Origin: Snuella sedimenti
GTDB lineage: Bacteria; Bacteroidota; Bacteroidia; Flavobacteriales; Flavobacteriaceae
Direction: 5' to 3'
Length of the DNA: 64,000 nucleotides
Assembly: GCF_016428595.1 (NCBI RefSeq)
Contig: NZ_JAELVQ010000018.1
Coordinates: 1 to 64,000 of the forward strand
Part shown: in pieces, positions 35,384 to 46,637 of the stretch
Numbering within the stretch: the first letter of the stretch is position 1
How the letters are laid out: each line of letters begins with the position of its first letter
Program-made: the position numbers and the translations under genes
Notes under the pieces: generated by a model
The model's input: the letters and a program-made list of their open reading frames with translations, nothing else
Told to the model about the DNA's origin: nothing
Databases searched by the model: none

Positions 35384-35433
35384 TTTTACTCGATAATAGA
35401 GATTTAAATGCTTCGAGGCTTGCCTCGAAATCA
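35384..35433. repeat. Dispersed intergenic repeat, copy B
   Basis: TTTTTACTCGATAATAGAGA, then TTTAAATGCTTCGAGGCTTG and CCTCGAAATC; matches copy A at 26915-26966. Its centre is a good hairpin, TTCGAGGC/GCCTCGAA. A further piece, ATGCCTCG...CGAGGCA, follows up to about 35479. It lies directly after the icd stop codon. Confidence 0.7.
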
Positions 35434-35481
35434 AAAAAAATAATTTCTTATAAATGCCTCGTGAGTTTGTACCGAGGCAGT

Positions 35482-38450
<2,969 letters not shown>

Positions 38451-38451
38451 T

Positions 38452-38483
38452 AATAAAAAAAGCCTTGATAATTTATCAAGGCT
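38452..38483 (-). terminator. Rho-independent terminator of rplS
   Basis: AGCCTTGATAA and its complement (38461-38471, 38473-38483); on the minus strand followed by TTTTTTTATT. It lies about 30 bases after the rplS stop. Confidence 0.85.
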
Positions 38484-38514
38484 CTCAATAATGTGCTTGT
38501 ACAGCAATACATTA

Positions 38515-38865
38515 TTAGCGTCTTCTTTCTTTAATTCTGGCTTTTTTACCAGTTAGGCCTCTAAAGTAGTAGATACGAGCTCTACGTACTTTTCCACGCT
38601 TGTTAACTTCTATTTTTTGTAATGCAGGTAAGTTAACTGGGAAAATACGCTCTACGCCAATTGATCCTGACATTTTTCTAATTGTAAAAGTTTCTGAAGT
38701 TCCAGAACCTTTACGTTGAATAACAACACCTCTAAAAAACTGAGTACGTGTTTTGTTACCTTCTTTAATTTCGTAGTAAACGGTAATAGTGTCTCCAGCT
38801 GAAAATTCTGGAAAGTCCTTTCTTGTTACAAATTCGTCTTGAACAAATTTTACTAAAGATTCCAT
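38515..38865 (-). CDS. rplS: 50S ribosomal protein L19
   Basis: 116 residues. Clear L19: [33 protein letters not shown], the family signature, then [56 protein letters not shown]. It lies at the interface of the 30S and 50S subunits. In many bacteria it follows trmD directly; here two palindromic elements have pushed trmD 508 bases away and rplS has its own promoter and terminator. Confidence 0.98.
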   Translation of the reverse strand: MESLVKFVQDEFVTRKDFPEFSAGDTITVYYEIKEGNKTRTQFFRGVVIQRKGSGTSETFTIRKMSGSIGVERIFPVNLPALQKIEVNKRGKVRRARIYYFRGLTGKKARIKERRR

Positions 38866-38939
38866 ATCTTTATTATTTAATTATATTGATTCAGAACAAC
38901 GTTCACGATTTTCGTCAGAGGTTAATCCGAAATTGGGTG

Positions 38940-38969
38940 CAAAGATAATTAATAATTGATAAAGCACAA
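38940..38969 (-). promoter_or_regulatory. Promoter of rplS
   Basis: Minus strand: TTG (38969-38967), 19 bases, TATCTTTG (38947-38940). This is an excellent fit to the flavobacterial TTG-N17-23-TAnnTTTG consensus. It gives a leader of about 65 bases before the rplS ATG. Confidence 0.75.
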
Positions 38970-38996
38970 TTAATAATCATTTTTTTTACAAGCTTT

Positions 38997-39159
38997 AGAG
39001 ACTGTTTAAATTCCACCTTTTGGTTTTGTTATGCCCCTTTTTTCACCACTTTTCGTTATGAAAATCCTCATTTAGCGCTGCTAAACTCCGGTTTTAAAGC
39101 CTTAATTGGCAAAAAAATGACCTATAACAAATTTCAAAAACGAATTTTAAACAGTCTCT
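38997..39159. mobile_element. Fold-back (MITE-like) palindromic element between trmD and rplS
   Basis: Terminal inverted repeats AGAGACTGTTTAAATTC (38997-39013) and GAATTTTAAACAGTCTCT (39142-39159). The inside also folds back: TTTTGTTAT pairs with ATAACAAA near the other end, and the centre is the hairpin TTTAGC-GCT-GCTAAA. It has no coding capacity, so it would depend on a transposase in trans. No other full copy is in the window. The trailing ends of the form AGACTGTTTAAA recur in flavobacterial genomes as far as I recall. Confidence 0.75.
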
Positions 39160-39238
39160 TGTTATTTGGTTAAAAGTGAAAAACTAGAAGTTGAAAGGTT
39201 AGGGATGTATAGGTTTTGGAGAGGTTTGTTGTGTTTAT

Positions 39239-39356
39239 CCATAACTGAGGGTAGCGAAGTGTCTGCTGTTGGGCAGGAAGAATCTTTTGGTTATCAAAGA
39301 GATTTCACTTTTACTTCATAATGCTCAGTGTAGCGGGTCAGGAATGACAGAACACC
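39239..39356. repeat. REP-like element, degenerate second copy
   Basis: AGGAAGAATCTTTTGG at about 39275 and AAGAGATTTCACTTTTACTTC near 39298, ending in GGGTCAGGAATGACAG. This is the same style as the element at 18106-18222 (GAAGAATCT ... AGATTCTTC ... AATGA). It fills the rest of the trmD-rplS gap together with the fold-back element. Confidence 0.5.
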
Positions 39357-39373
39357 ATTTTATGCATAATTTA

Positions 39374-40051
39374 TCAATCTTTTAATAAATCTGGGCGTCT
39401 TTCCTTGGTACGCCTATAAGCTTGGTCTTCTCGCCATTTTTCAATTTCTGGTAAATTACCGCTAAATAGTAGTTCTGGAACTTTCCAGCCTTTATAATCA
39501 CGAGGCTTTGTGTAAATAGGGGGAGCTAATAAATTATCTTGGAACGAATCGGTTAGGGCAGAGGTTTCATTGCCTAATACACCAGGTATTAAGCGGATTA
39601 CCGCATCACAAAGCACAGCTGCCGCCAGTTCACCTCCAGATAATACAAAATCACCAATGGATATTTCGCGCGTAATCAAATGATCTCTAACGCGTTGGTC
39701 TACACCTTTATAGTGGCCACAAAGAATAATAATGTTTTCTTTTAACGATATTTGATTTGCAATGCCTTGCTTTAAGGTTTCGCCATCAGGTGTCATATAA
39801 ATCACTTCATCGTAATGACGTTGCGATTTTAATTGGGATATGCACTTATCAATTGGTGCTACCATCATGACCATACCAGCACCTCCTCCAAATTGATAAT
39901 CGTCAACCGATTTGTAATTATCAGTAGTGTAATCTCGCAAATTATGAAAGTGAACCTCTACCAAATTGGATTCTATCGCTCTTTTTAGAATAGAGGCTTC
40001 AAAAGGACTTTTGAGTAGTTCTGGGAGTACGGTTATGATATCTATGCGCAT
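39374..40051 (-). CDS. trmD: tRNA (guanine37-N1)-methyltransferase
   Basis: 225 residues, SPOUT superfamily. It methylates G37 beside the anticodon and prevents +1 frameshifting. Motifs: [42 protein letters not shown], the knotted SAM site [57 protein letters not shown] and [23 protein letters not shown]. It sits upstream of rplS as usual but separated by inserted repeats. Confidence 0.97.
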   Translation of the reverse strand: MRIDIITVLPELLKSPFEASILKRAIESNLVEVHFHNLRDYTTDNYKSVDDYQFGGGAGMVMMVAPIDKCISQLKSQRHYDEVIYMTPDGETLKQGIANQISLKENIIILCGHYKGVDQRVRDHLITREISIGDFVLSGGELAAAVLCDAVIRLIPGVLGNETSALTDSFQDNLLAPPIYTKPRDYKGWKVPELLFSGNLPEIEKWREDQAYRRTKERRPDLLKD

Positions 40052-40138
40052 GGTGGTATTTTAATAAAGTGCAAAGATGCAAAGAATAGAATGAATAATG
40101 AAAGTCTACATTTAAAATAATAGACAAGCTTTATGATT

Positions 40139-40171
40139 AAAAAAAACCTGCAAGTTTAGCTTACAGATTTC
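40139..40171 (-). terminator. Terminator of the coiled-coil protein gene
   Basis: Imperfect stem CTGCAAG/CTTACAG extended by AAA/TTT pairs; on the minus strand followed by eight T. It lies about 100 bases downstream of the stop at 40273 and upstream of trmD. Confidence 0.6.
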
Positions 40172-40272
40172 TAAGTTTTGATATGTTTATTCAATAATAG
40201 AGTATTAGAGATTAGCCTTGTGTTTAAAAGGGTATCTTATTATACCCCTTATGGTTTTTCCAAAATAGTTTG

Positions 40273-40893
40273 CTAAACGCCCTTTTGCTTATTTATTTCA
40301 TCTTGAAGTTGGCGCCTTACTTTTTGTTCGCGCTCTAAAGCTGTTTTGCGGTGCTCTTCAAACTCTTCTTCTATTTCTGATAATGAGCGCTTAGCGGCTT
40401 TAGTGATTGCATTACTGTTTTTAAATTTGTAAATAAAGAAAAGCAAGAAAGCTAATAAACCAGCAATAATCGCCCACATAAGTATGTTGTAATTGGTTTT
40501 GCTCATTTGTAAACCAAACAAAGCCATATTGTTTTTTTCATTGTTGGTTTTTTCCAGATCGCTTTCAGTGTTTGAAAGTTTTGATTTTAAATCGGCAATT
40601 TCTTTGGCCTGAGTTTTAACATTAAGTTGCGTGTCCGCTAAATCTTTACGTATGGCTTTAAGGGAATCCAATGTATGTTCTTTTAATTGGGTAAGCCAAT
40701 GGTATTCTACATTTTTGTACACCTTACCGTTGCCTTTGTAAGTGTATGACTTTTGAATAACATAATCAAATTGATTATCTATCGTGCCACTGTTAAGAGA
40801 GAGTTTCTCTTTAGGTGTATCGTTTTGAGCAAAATTATGTGTCGTACAAAAAAAGGTTAAGGTAAAAACAAAAAGATAGTTGACAAATTTCAT
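40273..40893 (-). CDS. Signal-peptide, coiled-coil, membrane-anchored protein of unknown function
   Basis: 206 residues. Signal peptide (YLFVFTLTFFCTTHNFAQ), a periplasmic part (SGTIDNQFDYVIQKSYTYKGNGKVYKNVEYHWLTQLKEHTLDSLKAIRKDL), a coiled coil (about 85-125, QAKEIADLKSKLSNTESDLEKTNNEKN), one membrane helix near 137-157 (ILMWAIIAGLLAFLLFFIYKF), and a charged cytoplasmic coiled tail with RSLSEIEEEFEEHRKTALEREQKVRRQLQDEINKQ. Conserved beside trmD in Flavobacteriaceae, and sometimes misnamed after it. The function is unknown; the layout suggests a structural or signalling role across the inner membrane. Confidence 0.7.
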   Translation of the reverse strand: MKFVNYLFVFTLTFFCTTHNFAQNDTPKEKLSLNSGTIDNQFDYVIQKSYTYKGNGKVYKNVEYHWLTQLKEHTLDSLKAIRKDLADTQLNVKTQAKEIADLKSKLSNTESDLEKTNNEKNNMALFGLQMSKTNYNILMWAIIAGLLAFLLFFIYKFKNSNAITKAAKRSLSEIEEEFEEHRKTALEREQKVRRQLQDEINKQKGV

Positions 40894-40965
40894 TTATAAT
40901 TGGTTTAAAGTAGGTTGAATTCAGATTACGAAGTTAAAAAATATTGTTTACGAAATAGGTTTAAT

Positions 40966-40994
40966 TAACAAAAAGCCTCACTTTATGTGAGGCT
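40966..40994 (-). terminator. Rho-independent terminator of gap
   Basis: 8-bp stem AGCCTCAC/GTGAGGCT (40974-40981, 40987-40994) with five-base loop, followed on the minus strand by TTTTTG. It lies about 40 bases after the gap stop codon. Confidence 0.85.
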
Positions 40995-41036
40995 GGTTTA
41001 TATACGTACAAAAAAAATAATTGGATGTTTTTTTAT

Positions 41037-42485
41037 TTAATAATATGTATACCGTCTTACTTTGGCAATATATTTTGCTAATCTTATTACTTGATGGCTG
41101 TAGCCATATTCATTGTCGTACCATATGTATAAAACAATATTTTTTCCATCTTTACGAACAATAGTGGCCTTACTGTCGTAGATAGATGGGGCAGAGCTAC
41201 CAATTATATCGCTTGAAACAAGTTCATCACTTAATTCATATTTTATTTGTTCTACAAGATCTCCTTCCAGAGCATATTTTTTCAAGATTGTATTAACACC
41301 ATCAAATGATGTTTTGCTTTCCAACTCTAAATTTAAAATGGCTAGAGAACCATTCGGCACAGGAACACGAATGGCGTTGGATGTTAGCTTACCTTCTAAG
41401 CTGGGTAAGGCTTTAGCTACTGCGTTACCAGCTCCTGTTTCGGTAATAACCATGTTCAATCCGGCTGCACGACCACGACGGTATTTAGTATGGAAATTGT
41501 CAACTAAGTTTTGGTCATTAGTATAAGCGTGAATGGTTTCCAGGTGTCCGTGCTTTATTCCGAATGAATCGTCAATTGCTTTTAAAACAGGTGTGATGGC
41601 ATTGGTTGTACAGGATGCTGCGGAGAAAATATCAATTTTATTAGGATCGTTATCGAAATGATTAACGCCATACACAATGTTTGGGATGCCTTTGCCGGGA
41701 GCGGTTAGCAATACCTTATCTACACCATTGGATTTTAAATGCCTGCTAAGCGCTTCCTTATCTCTAAAAGCTCCTGTATTGTCAATAACGAGGGCTTTGT
41801 TAATGCCGTATTTTGTGTAATCGACTTCCTCAGGAGCATTAGCAGAAATAATATTAACTGTAGTACCATTTATAGTTAAGGCTTTGCTTTTTGCGTCTAT
41901 ACTAACTGTTCCTGGAAAATAGCCATGAACGGAATCGTTGCGTAATAAAGCAGCTCGTTTTTCAAGTGTTTTAGCATCAACAGGCCCTCGCGTAACAATA
42001 GCTCTTAAGCGAAGCTGATTCCCTTTTCCTGTACGCATCATAAGTTCTCGTGCCACCAATCTACCAATCCTACCAAAACCATAAAGTACAACATCTTTAG
42101 GTGTGATAACTTTATTTTTATTGGCACCTTTAAGTTTTGCAGCAACAAAGTTTGTGGCATTACTATACTTATCTTCTTCTAGATGAAATTCGTAGGTGAG
42201 TTTCCCAATGTCTAATTTGGCAGGGGGAATGTCGAGGGTTTTAATGGCTTGGGCTATTTCTACTGAGTCAAAAATAGAAATGGGTTTTTGGACAAATTTA
42301 CCGGCATATTCATGTAAGTTTAAAATCTGACTTACGTTTCTGTCAATCAATTGGTTGCGAAAAAGTACAAGCTCAATGGATTTGTCGTACCAAAGGTCGC
42401 TTATAATTTTGATAAATTCAACACTAGCTCTACGGCGGTCCGCTTGAAAAGCCAGTTCTTTTTCATAAGTCTTGTTAAAACTCAT
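41037..42485 (-). CDS. gap: Glyceraldehyde-3-phosphate dehydrogenase, long N-terminal form
   Basis: 482 residues; ordinary GAPDH has about 335. The first 125 residues are an extra helical region (FNKTYEKELAFQADRRRASVEFIKIISDLWYDKSIELVLFRNQLIDR) that precedes the NAD-binding fold (VVLYGFGRIGRLVARELM). Catalytic Cys292 lies in SAASCTTNAITPVLKAIDD; the His in HAYTNDQNLVDN, and the C-terminal YDNEYGYSHQVIRLAKYIA are intact. It oxidises or reduces glyceraldehyde 3-phosphate; the direction cannot be told. This long form is common in Bacteroidota. On the minus strand TATTTTTG (42530-42523) is a possible promoter -7 element 38 bases before the ATG. Confidence 0.94.
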   Translation of the reverse strand: MSFNKTYEKELAFQADRRRASVEFIKIISDLWYDKSIELVLFRNQLIDRNVSQILNLHEYAGKFVQKPISIFDSVEIAQAIKTLDIPPAKLDIGKLTYEFHLEEDKYSNATNFVAAKLKGANKNKVITPKDVVLYGFGRIGRLVARELMMRTGKGNQLRLRAIVTRGPVDAKTLEKRAALLRNDSVHGYFPGTVSIDAKSKALTINGTTVNIISANAPEEVDYTKYGINKALVIDNTGAFRDKEALSRHLKSNGVDKVLLTAPGKGIPNIVYGVNHFDNDPNKIDIFSAASCTTNAITPVLKAIDDSFGIKHGHLETIHAYTNDQNLVDNFHTKYRRGRAAGLNMVITETGAGNAVAKALPSLEGKLTSNAIRVPVPNGSLAILNLELESKTSFDGVNTILKKYALEGDLVEQIKYELSDELVSSDIIGSSAPSIYDSKATIVRKDGKNIVLYIWYDNEYGYSHQVIRLAKYIAKVRRYTYY

Positions 42486-42560
42486 TGCTTTAGTTATTTA
42501 GAGTGTTGTTATAAATTTTCGGCAAAAATACTATATTTCAAACGTTTTCGTAGCGTATTG

Positions 42561-42607
42561 GCATAAAAAAATAAATCCCTCAAAAACTTGAAATTTTTGA
42601 AGGATTT
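42561..42607 (-). terminator. Rho-independent terminator of degP
   Basis: AAATCC-c-TCAAAAA and TTTTTGA-a-GGATTT pair with one mismatch around a seven-base loop (42573-42607). The minus strand then reads ATTTATTTTTTTAT. It lies 25 bases after the degP stop. Confidence 0.8.
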
Positions 42608-42632
42608 AATTATTCGTAATGTTTGTAGTCTG

Positions 42633-44045
42633 TTACCTAAAGATAACTTCTTTTCTTTGGTTTCGTGTATTTATATATTCTAGCCTCGTGATATTCTCCA
42701 AAATGTCATCTCCATATTTGTCTTTTAGTTTGGCTATGTCTTGAATGGATTCAATTTTTACATCATTAATACCTGTTATAATATAGCCTTCTGAAATGCC
42801 TAAGTTGGAGGACAACCATTTGTTTTTGGAACTTTTAACTCTTACTCCATAATCTATATCATAGGCCTTTTTTAAAGATCCCGATAAATCCTGTAGTTCC
42901 ATGTCCATAAACTCGACAGAAAGAATTTCTATACTGCTAATGGTTACAGGGATATTCTTTGTTCTGTTGTCCCTTAGGAGCTCTACATTAACCACATCGT
43001 TTGGACGCTTTGTGTTAATGTAACCTTTTAAATCCTCAAACTTGGAAATTTCAATATTATCCAATTTTTTAATGATATCTCCACTTTTAATACCAGCTTT
43101 ATCAGCTCCAGAATTAGGAGTAACTTCAGAAACATAAACACCTTCAATATCGTTAACACCTAATTTCTCAGCTTCTTTAGTGTTTTTATTTAAAATACTA
43201 ACGCCAAGAATACCGTTTTGAACATTGCCATATTCTATAATATCTTCAATTACTTTTTTGGCAATGTTACTAGGTACGGCAAACGAGTAACCAATATAAG
43301 ATCCAGTTTGTGATGTGATGGCCGTATTAATACCGATAAGCTCTCCTTTAGTATTAACAAGCGCTCCTCCTGAATTCCCAGGGTTAACAGCTGCATCTGT
43401 TTGTATAAACGACTGCTCTCTTTGTCCTGTCAAATCTCTGGATTTAGCACTAATGATACCGGCTGTAACAGTGGAGGTTAGGTTAAATGGATTCCCAACA
43501 GCTAAAACCCATTCACCAATTTTAGTTAGATCGGAATCTCCAAATGTTATATATGGAAGGTTCTCTTCTTTACTTTCAATTTTTAAAAGAGCAATATCTG
43601 TTTTAGGGTCGGAACCTATAATCTTGGCATCATAAGTTTTGTTGTTGTTAAGTGTAACCGATAATTCTTGTGAGTTATCTATAACGTGATTATTAGTAAC
43701 TATATAGCCGTCTGGAGATACAATAACCCCAGAACCTGTTCCGAGTTGTGCTTGTTGTGGGCGTCTTCCATAGAACAAATCTTGAAGTGTCATTTGTCTA
43801 GAGCTGATGGTTAGATTTTTAACATGAACAACAGCGTGTACTGCATTTTCAGCTGCCACCGTAAAATCCGTCACTTGGTCGTTGGTTGTGAAAGGATTTA
43901 TATTACTGGTTGGAAGAAATGTTGTGGGTGTATTAGTTGCTGTTACAACAGACTTGTTTTCGGGTTCTAAGAACAGTTTATAAGCACCTAGTGTTGTGAT
44001 ACCCCCTAAAACTGAAACGAATACTAATAATAAGATCTTTTTCAT
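42633..44045 (-). CDS. degP: Periplasmic serine protease, DegP/HtrA family
   Basis: 470 residues. N-terminal signal or anchor (ILLLVFVSVLGGITTLGAYKLF), then a trypsin-like domain with the complete triad: His120 in IVTNNHVID, Asp150 in DPKTDIALLKIE, Ser225 in VNPGNSGGALVN. Two PDZ domains follow (about 285-370, VSEVTPNSGADKAGIKSGDIIKKLDN; and 385-470, ISEGYIITGINDVKIESIQDI). It degrades or refolds misfolded envelope proteins. Single-gene unit with its own terminator; divergent from dapF over a 249-base gap. Confidence 0.95.
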   Translation of the reverse strand: MKKILLLVFVSVLGGITTLGAYKLFLEPENKSVVTATNTPTTFLPTSNINPFTTNDQVTDFTVAAENAVHAVVHVKNLTISSRQMTLQDLFYGRRPQQAQLGTGSGVIVSPDGYIVTNNHVIDNSQELSVTLNNNKTYDAKIIGSDPKTDIALLKIESKEENLPYITFGDSDLTKIGEWVLAVGNPFNLTSTVTAGIISAKSRDLTGQREQSFIQTDAAVNPGNSGGALVNTKGELIGINTAITSQTGSYIGYSFAVPSNIAKKVIEDIIEYGNVQNGILGVSILNKNTKEAEKLGVNDIEGVYVSEVTPNSGADKAGIKSGDIIKKLDNIEISKFEDLKGYINTKRPNDVVNVELLRDNRTKNIPVTISSIEILSVEFMDMELQDLSGSLKKAYDIDYGVRVKSSKNKWLSSNLGISEGYIITGINDVKIESIQDIAKLKDKYGDDILENITRLEYINTRNQRKEVIFR

Positions 44046-44277
44046 TTGTTTAAAATTTTTGATTAATTAAATGTGACAAAAATTTTTGCACTTTCGGTAA
44101 TTATCGAGAACAGTCATAAAATTTTTGCTGTTACTCTTTTTTAAAATTTAAGTTAAACGCTATTTAAATAATAACGATTAAAATTAAATATTTATTGAAT
44201 CCATAATTTAGCTTTAACGATTTTTAACGTAAACTTTAACGATGATTTAACAACACAAAAAAACAGTTTAATATTCC

Positions 44278-44285
44278 TATATTTG
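44278..44285 (+). promoter_or_regulatory. -7 promoter element of the dapF operon
   Basis: TATATTTG matches TAnnTTTG exactly. It ends only 9 bases before the dapF ATG at 44295, so the transcript would have almost no leader. The -33 region is weak (CAGTTTAA). The rest of the gap back to degP (44046-44277) shows no other feature. Confidence 0.6.
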
Positions 44286-44294
44286 TGCTCTATT

Positions 44295-45068
44295 ATGCAA
44301 CAGACTTTTTATAAATATCAAGGAACAGGAAACGATTTTGTGATGATTGATAATCGTCAACAAACATTCGACAAAAATAATACCAAATACGTAGCACATC
44401 TATGTGACCGACGTTTTGGCATAGGGGCAGACGGACTTATCTTGTTGGAAAATCATGATACACTAGATTTTAAGATGGTTTACTATAATGCCGATGGTAA
44501 CGAAAGTTCTATGTGTGGTAATGGTGGACGTTGCTTGGTTGCTTTTGCAAAACAACTTGGTGTTATATCTAATAAAGCCGTATTTGAAGCTATTGACGGT
44601 GTGCATCATGCGACTATTGCTAATGGAATTGTTAGGTTGCAAATGCAGGACGTAGATACTATTGAAAGGTATGACAAGCATCTTTTCTTAAATACAGGAT
44701 CACCACATCATGTACAGTTTGAGGAACATTTAGAGGATTTTGATATAAAGGCTCAAGGTTCAAAAATTAGATATGGCGCTCCATATAATGAGGCAGGTAC
44801 CAATGTGAACTTTGTGAAAAAAGTGAAAGATGACATTTTTGCAGTTAGAACCTATGAACGTGGAGTGGAAGATGAAACTTTATCATGTGGAACTGGTGTT
44901 ACCGCAGTAGCACTGGCAATGCATAGTATAGGCGAATTAATAACTAACTTGGCTACCTTAAAGGTTCAAGGAGGGGAGTTACAAGTGTCTTTTGAAGTTG
45001 AAAATGGACTTTATAAAAACGTATGGCTCATTGGACCGGCAACCTTAGTATTTAGTGGGGAGATATGA
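44295..45068 (+). CDS. dapF: Diaminopimelate epimerase
   Basis: 257 residues from ATG 44295 (MQQTFYKYQGTGNDFVMIDN), which matches the family start; an upstream TTG at 44283 overlaps the promoter and is rejected. It interconverts LL- and meso-diaminopimelate for lysine and peptidoglycan. Catalytic cysteines are Cys74 in MCGNGGRC and Cys198 in LSCGTGVTAVALA. First gene of an operon with a GNAT, mltG and DUF2279; the stop overlaps the GNAT start in ATGA-like fashion (4 bases). dapA lies elsewhere in this window (60742). Confidence 0.97.
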   Translation: MQQTFYKYQGTGNDFVMIDNRQQTFDKNNTKYVAHLCDRRFGIGADGLILLENHDTLDFKMVYYNADGNESSMCGNGGRCLVAFAKQLGVISNKAVFEAIDGVHHATIANGIVRLQMQDVDTIERYDKHLFLNTGSPHHVQFEEHLEDFDIKAQGSKIRYGAPYNEAGTNVNFVKKVKDDIFAVRTYERGVEDETLSCGTGVTAVALAMHSIGELITNLATLKVQGGELQVSFEVENGLYKNVWLIGPATLVFSGEI

Positions 45069-45601
45069 TAACGCTAAAAGGAAAGCATATTTATTTACGA
45101 GCATTAGAACCTGAAGACCTAGAATTTATTCATGTCATAGAGAATAATGAAAGTATTTGGGAAATAAGTAATACGCAAACGCCTTACTCTAAATTTTTAA
45201 TCAAGCAGTACTTGGAAAATGCCCACAAGGATATTTTTGAAGTAAAGCAATTGCGTTTGGTCATTTCTAATTATGATGACGAAGCTTTAGGGTTGATAGA
45301 TCTTTTTGATTTTGATTTTAAAAATTCGCGGGCCGGCATAGGAATTTTGATAAAAGAGTCAAATGATCGTGGTAAAGGTTATGGGAATGAAGCTCTCAAA
45401 TTATTGATTAATTATAGTTTTACACATTTAGGTTTGCATCAGTTGTATTGCAGTGTTTCAGAAGATAACGAAGCGAGCATTAAACTCTTTACCAAACAGG
45501 GATTTGAGAAAGTTGGCGAGAAAAAAGATTGGAACCGTGTTAATGGTGTTTATAAAAATGAATATTTATTTCAGCTCATAAATAATTTAAATGTATATTA
45601 A
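45065..45601 (+). CDS. GNAT-family N-acetyltransferase
   Basis: 178 residues. Resembles the RimJ/SpeG-like group: LKGKHIYLRALEPEDLEFIHVIENNESIWE at the N-terminus, the acetyl-CoA loop ESNDRGKGYGNEALKLLINYSF and LGLHQLYCSVSEDNEASIKLFTKQGFEKVGEKKDW. It would acetylate an amine of a small molecule or protein; the substrate is unknown. It overlaps dapF by 4 bases and mltG by 11 bases, so it belongs to the dapF-mltG operon. Confidence 0.85.
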   Translation: MITLKGKHIYLRALEPEDLEFIHVIENNESIWEISNTQTPYSKFLIKQYLENAHKDIFEVKQLRLVISNYDDEALGLIDLFDFDFKNSRAGIGILIKESNDRGKGYGNEALKLLINYSFTHLGLHQLYCSVSEDNEASIKLFTKQGFEKVGEKKDWNRVNGVYKNEYLFQLINNLNVY

Positions 45602-46634
45602 AAAGATTCTTTTAGCTATTGTTTTTTTGGGGCTGGTAGTTGCTGCTTACTTTGCCTATTTTGTATACACTACCATGTTTAGTCCCAATACAGCCTTTAA
45701 TAACGAGCGTGCTTATATTTATGTAAAGTCTACAGACTCCTATGAAGCGGTAAGGGAACAGTTGGAGCCACTTTTAAAGGATATAAATAGGTTTGATGCA
45801 CTTGCCAAACAAAAAAAGTATGTAAGCAATATTAAACCTGGGCGTTATGAGATTCGAAAGGGGATGAGTAATAACGATATTATTAATTCCATTCGGAGTA
45901 ATAACTTACCAGTTAAGGTTTCTTTTAATAATCAAGAAACGCTAGAAAAACTAGCAGGCCGTATTGCAGTCCAAATTGAAGCCGATAGTGTTTCTTTGTT
46001 AAAAGCGATGAAGGATCCTTCTTTTTTAGCAGAGAGCAGATTTAAAGAGGCTACAGCTTTAGGGATGTATATACCAAATAGTTACGAATTTTTCTGGAAT
46101 ACGACGGCAGAACAGTTTAGAACACGTATGCTAAAAGAATACCATCATTTTTGGAATGATTCAAGAAAAGTGAAGGCTAAAGCGATTGGTTTATCTGAAG
46201 ATCAAGTAATGGCATTGGCTTCTATTGTTCATGAAGAATCTAAAAAGGCTAAAGAACAACCAAGGATTGCTGGTGTTTATATGAATAGAATTAGAATTGG
46301 AATGCCGCTTCAAGCCGATCCCACACTTAAATTTGCAGCATATAAATTGCCCAAGTATAAGAACACGATCATAAAACGTGTTTTAAATGTGCACAAGGAA
46401 ATAGACTCTCCATACAACACATACAAAAATTTAGGGTTACCACCGGGTTTAATAGCTATGCCTGATATTTCAGCAATTGATGCGGTTTTAAACTATGAAA
46501 AGCATAAATACTTGTATTTTGTTGCTGATGCAGATCGATTGGGCTACCACAAGTTTTCTAAAACATTGTCGCAACATAATGTTTACGCTAGAGAGTACCA
46601 GCGGTATTTGTCTTCTCAAGGCATCATTAGATAG
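45591..46634 (+). CDS. mltG: Endolytic murein transglycosylase MltG
   Basis: 347 residues. One N-terminal membrane helix (ILLAIVFLGLVVAAYFAYFVYT), a LysM-like segment (YVSNIKPGRYEIRKGMSNNDIINSIRSNNLPVKV), and a YceG catalytic domain with the Glu of ALASIVHEESKKAKEQPRIAGVYMNRIRIGMPLQADPTLKFA, then SPYNTYKNLGLPPGLIAMPDISAIDAVLNYEKHKYLYFVAD, which is family-specific. It cuts nascent peptidoglycan strands in the inner membrane and sets glycan length. Overlaps the preceding GNAT gene. Confidence 0.95.
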   Translation: MYIKKILLAIVFLGLVVAAYFAYFVYTTMFSPNTAFNNERAYIYVKSTDSYEAVREQLEPLLKDINRFDALAKQKKYVSNIKPGRYEIRKGMSNNDIINSIRSNNLPVKVSFNNQETLEKLAGRIAVQIEADSVSLLKAMKDPSFLAESRFKEATALGMYIPNSYEFFWNTTAEQFRTRMLKEYHHFWNDSRKVKAKAIGLSEDQVMALASIVHEESKKAKEQPRIAGVYMNRIRIGMPLQADPTLKFAAYKLPKYKNTIIKRVLNVHKEIDSPYNTYKNLGLPPGLIAMPDISAIDAVLNYEKHKYLYFVADADRLGYHKFSKTLSQHNVYAREYQRYLSSQGIIR

Positions 46635-46637
46635 GTT

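Noticed and set aside
40188-40235. Third copy of the 26915/35384 repeat
   Set aside because: Only the motif ATAATAGAG and a few further bases are shared, too little to call.
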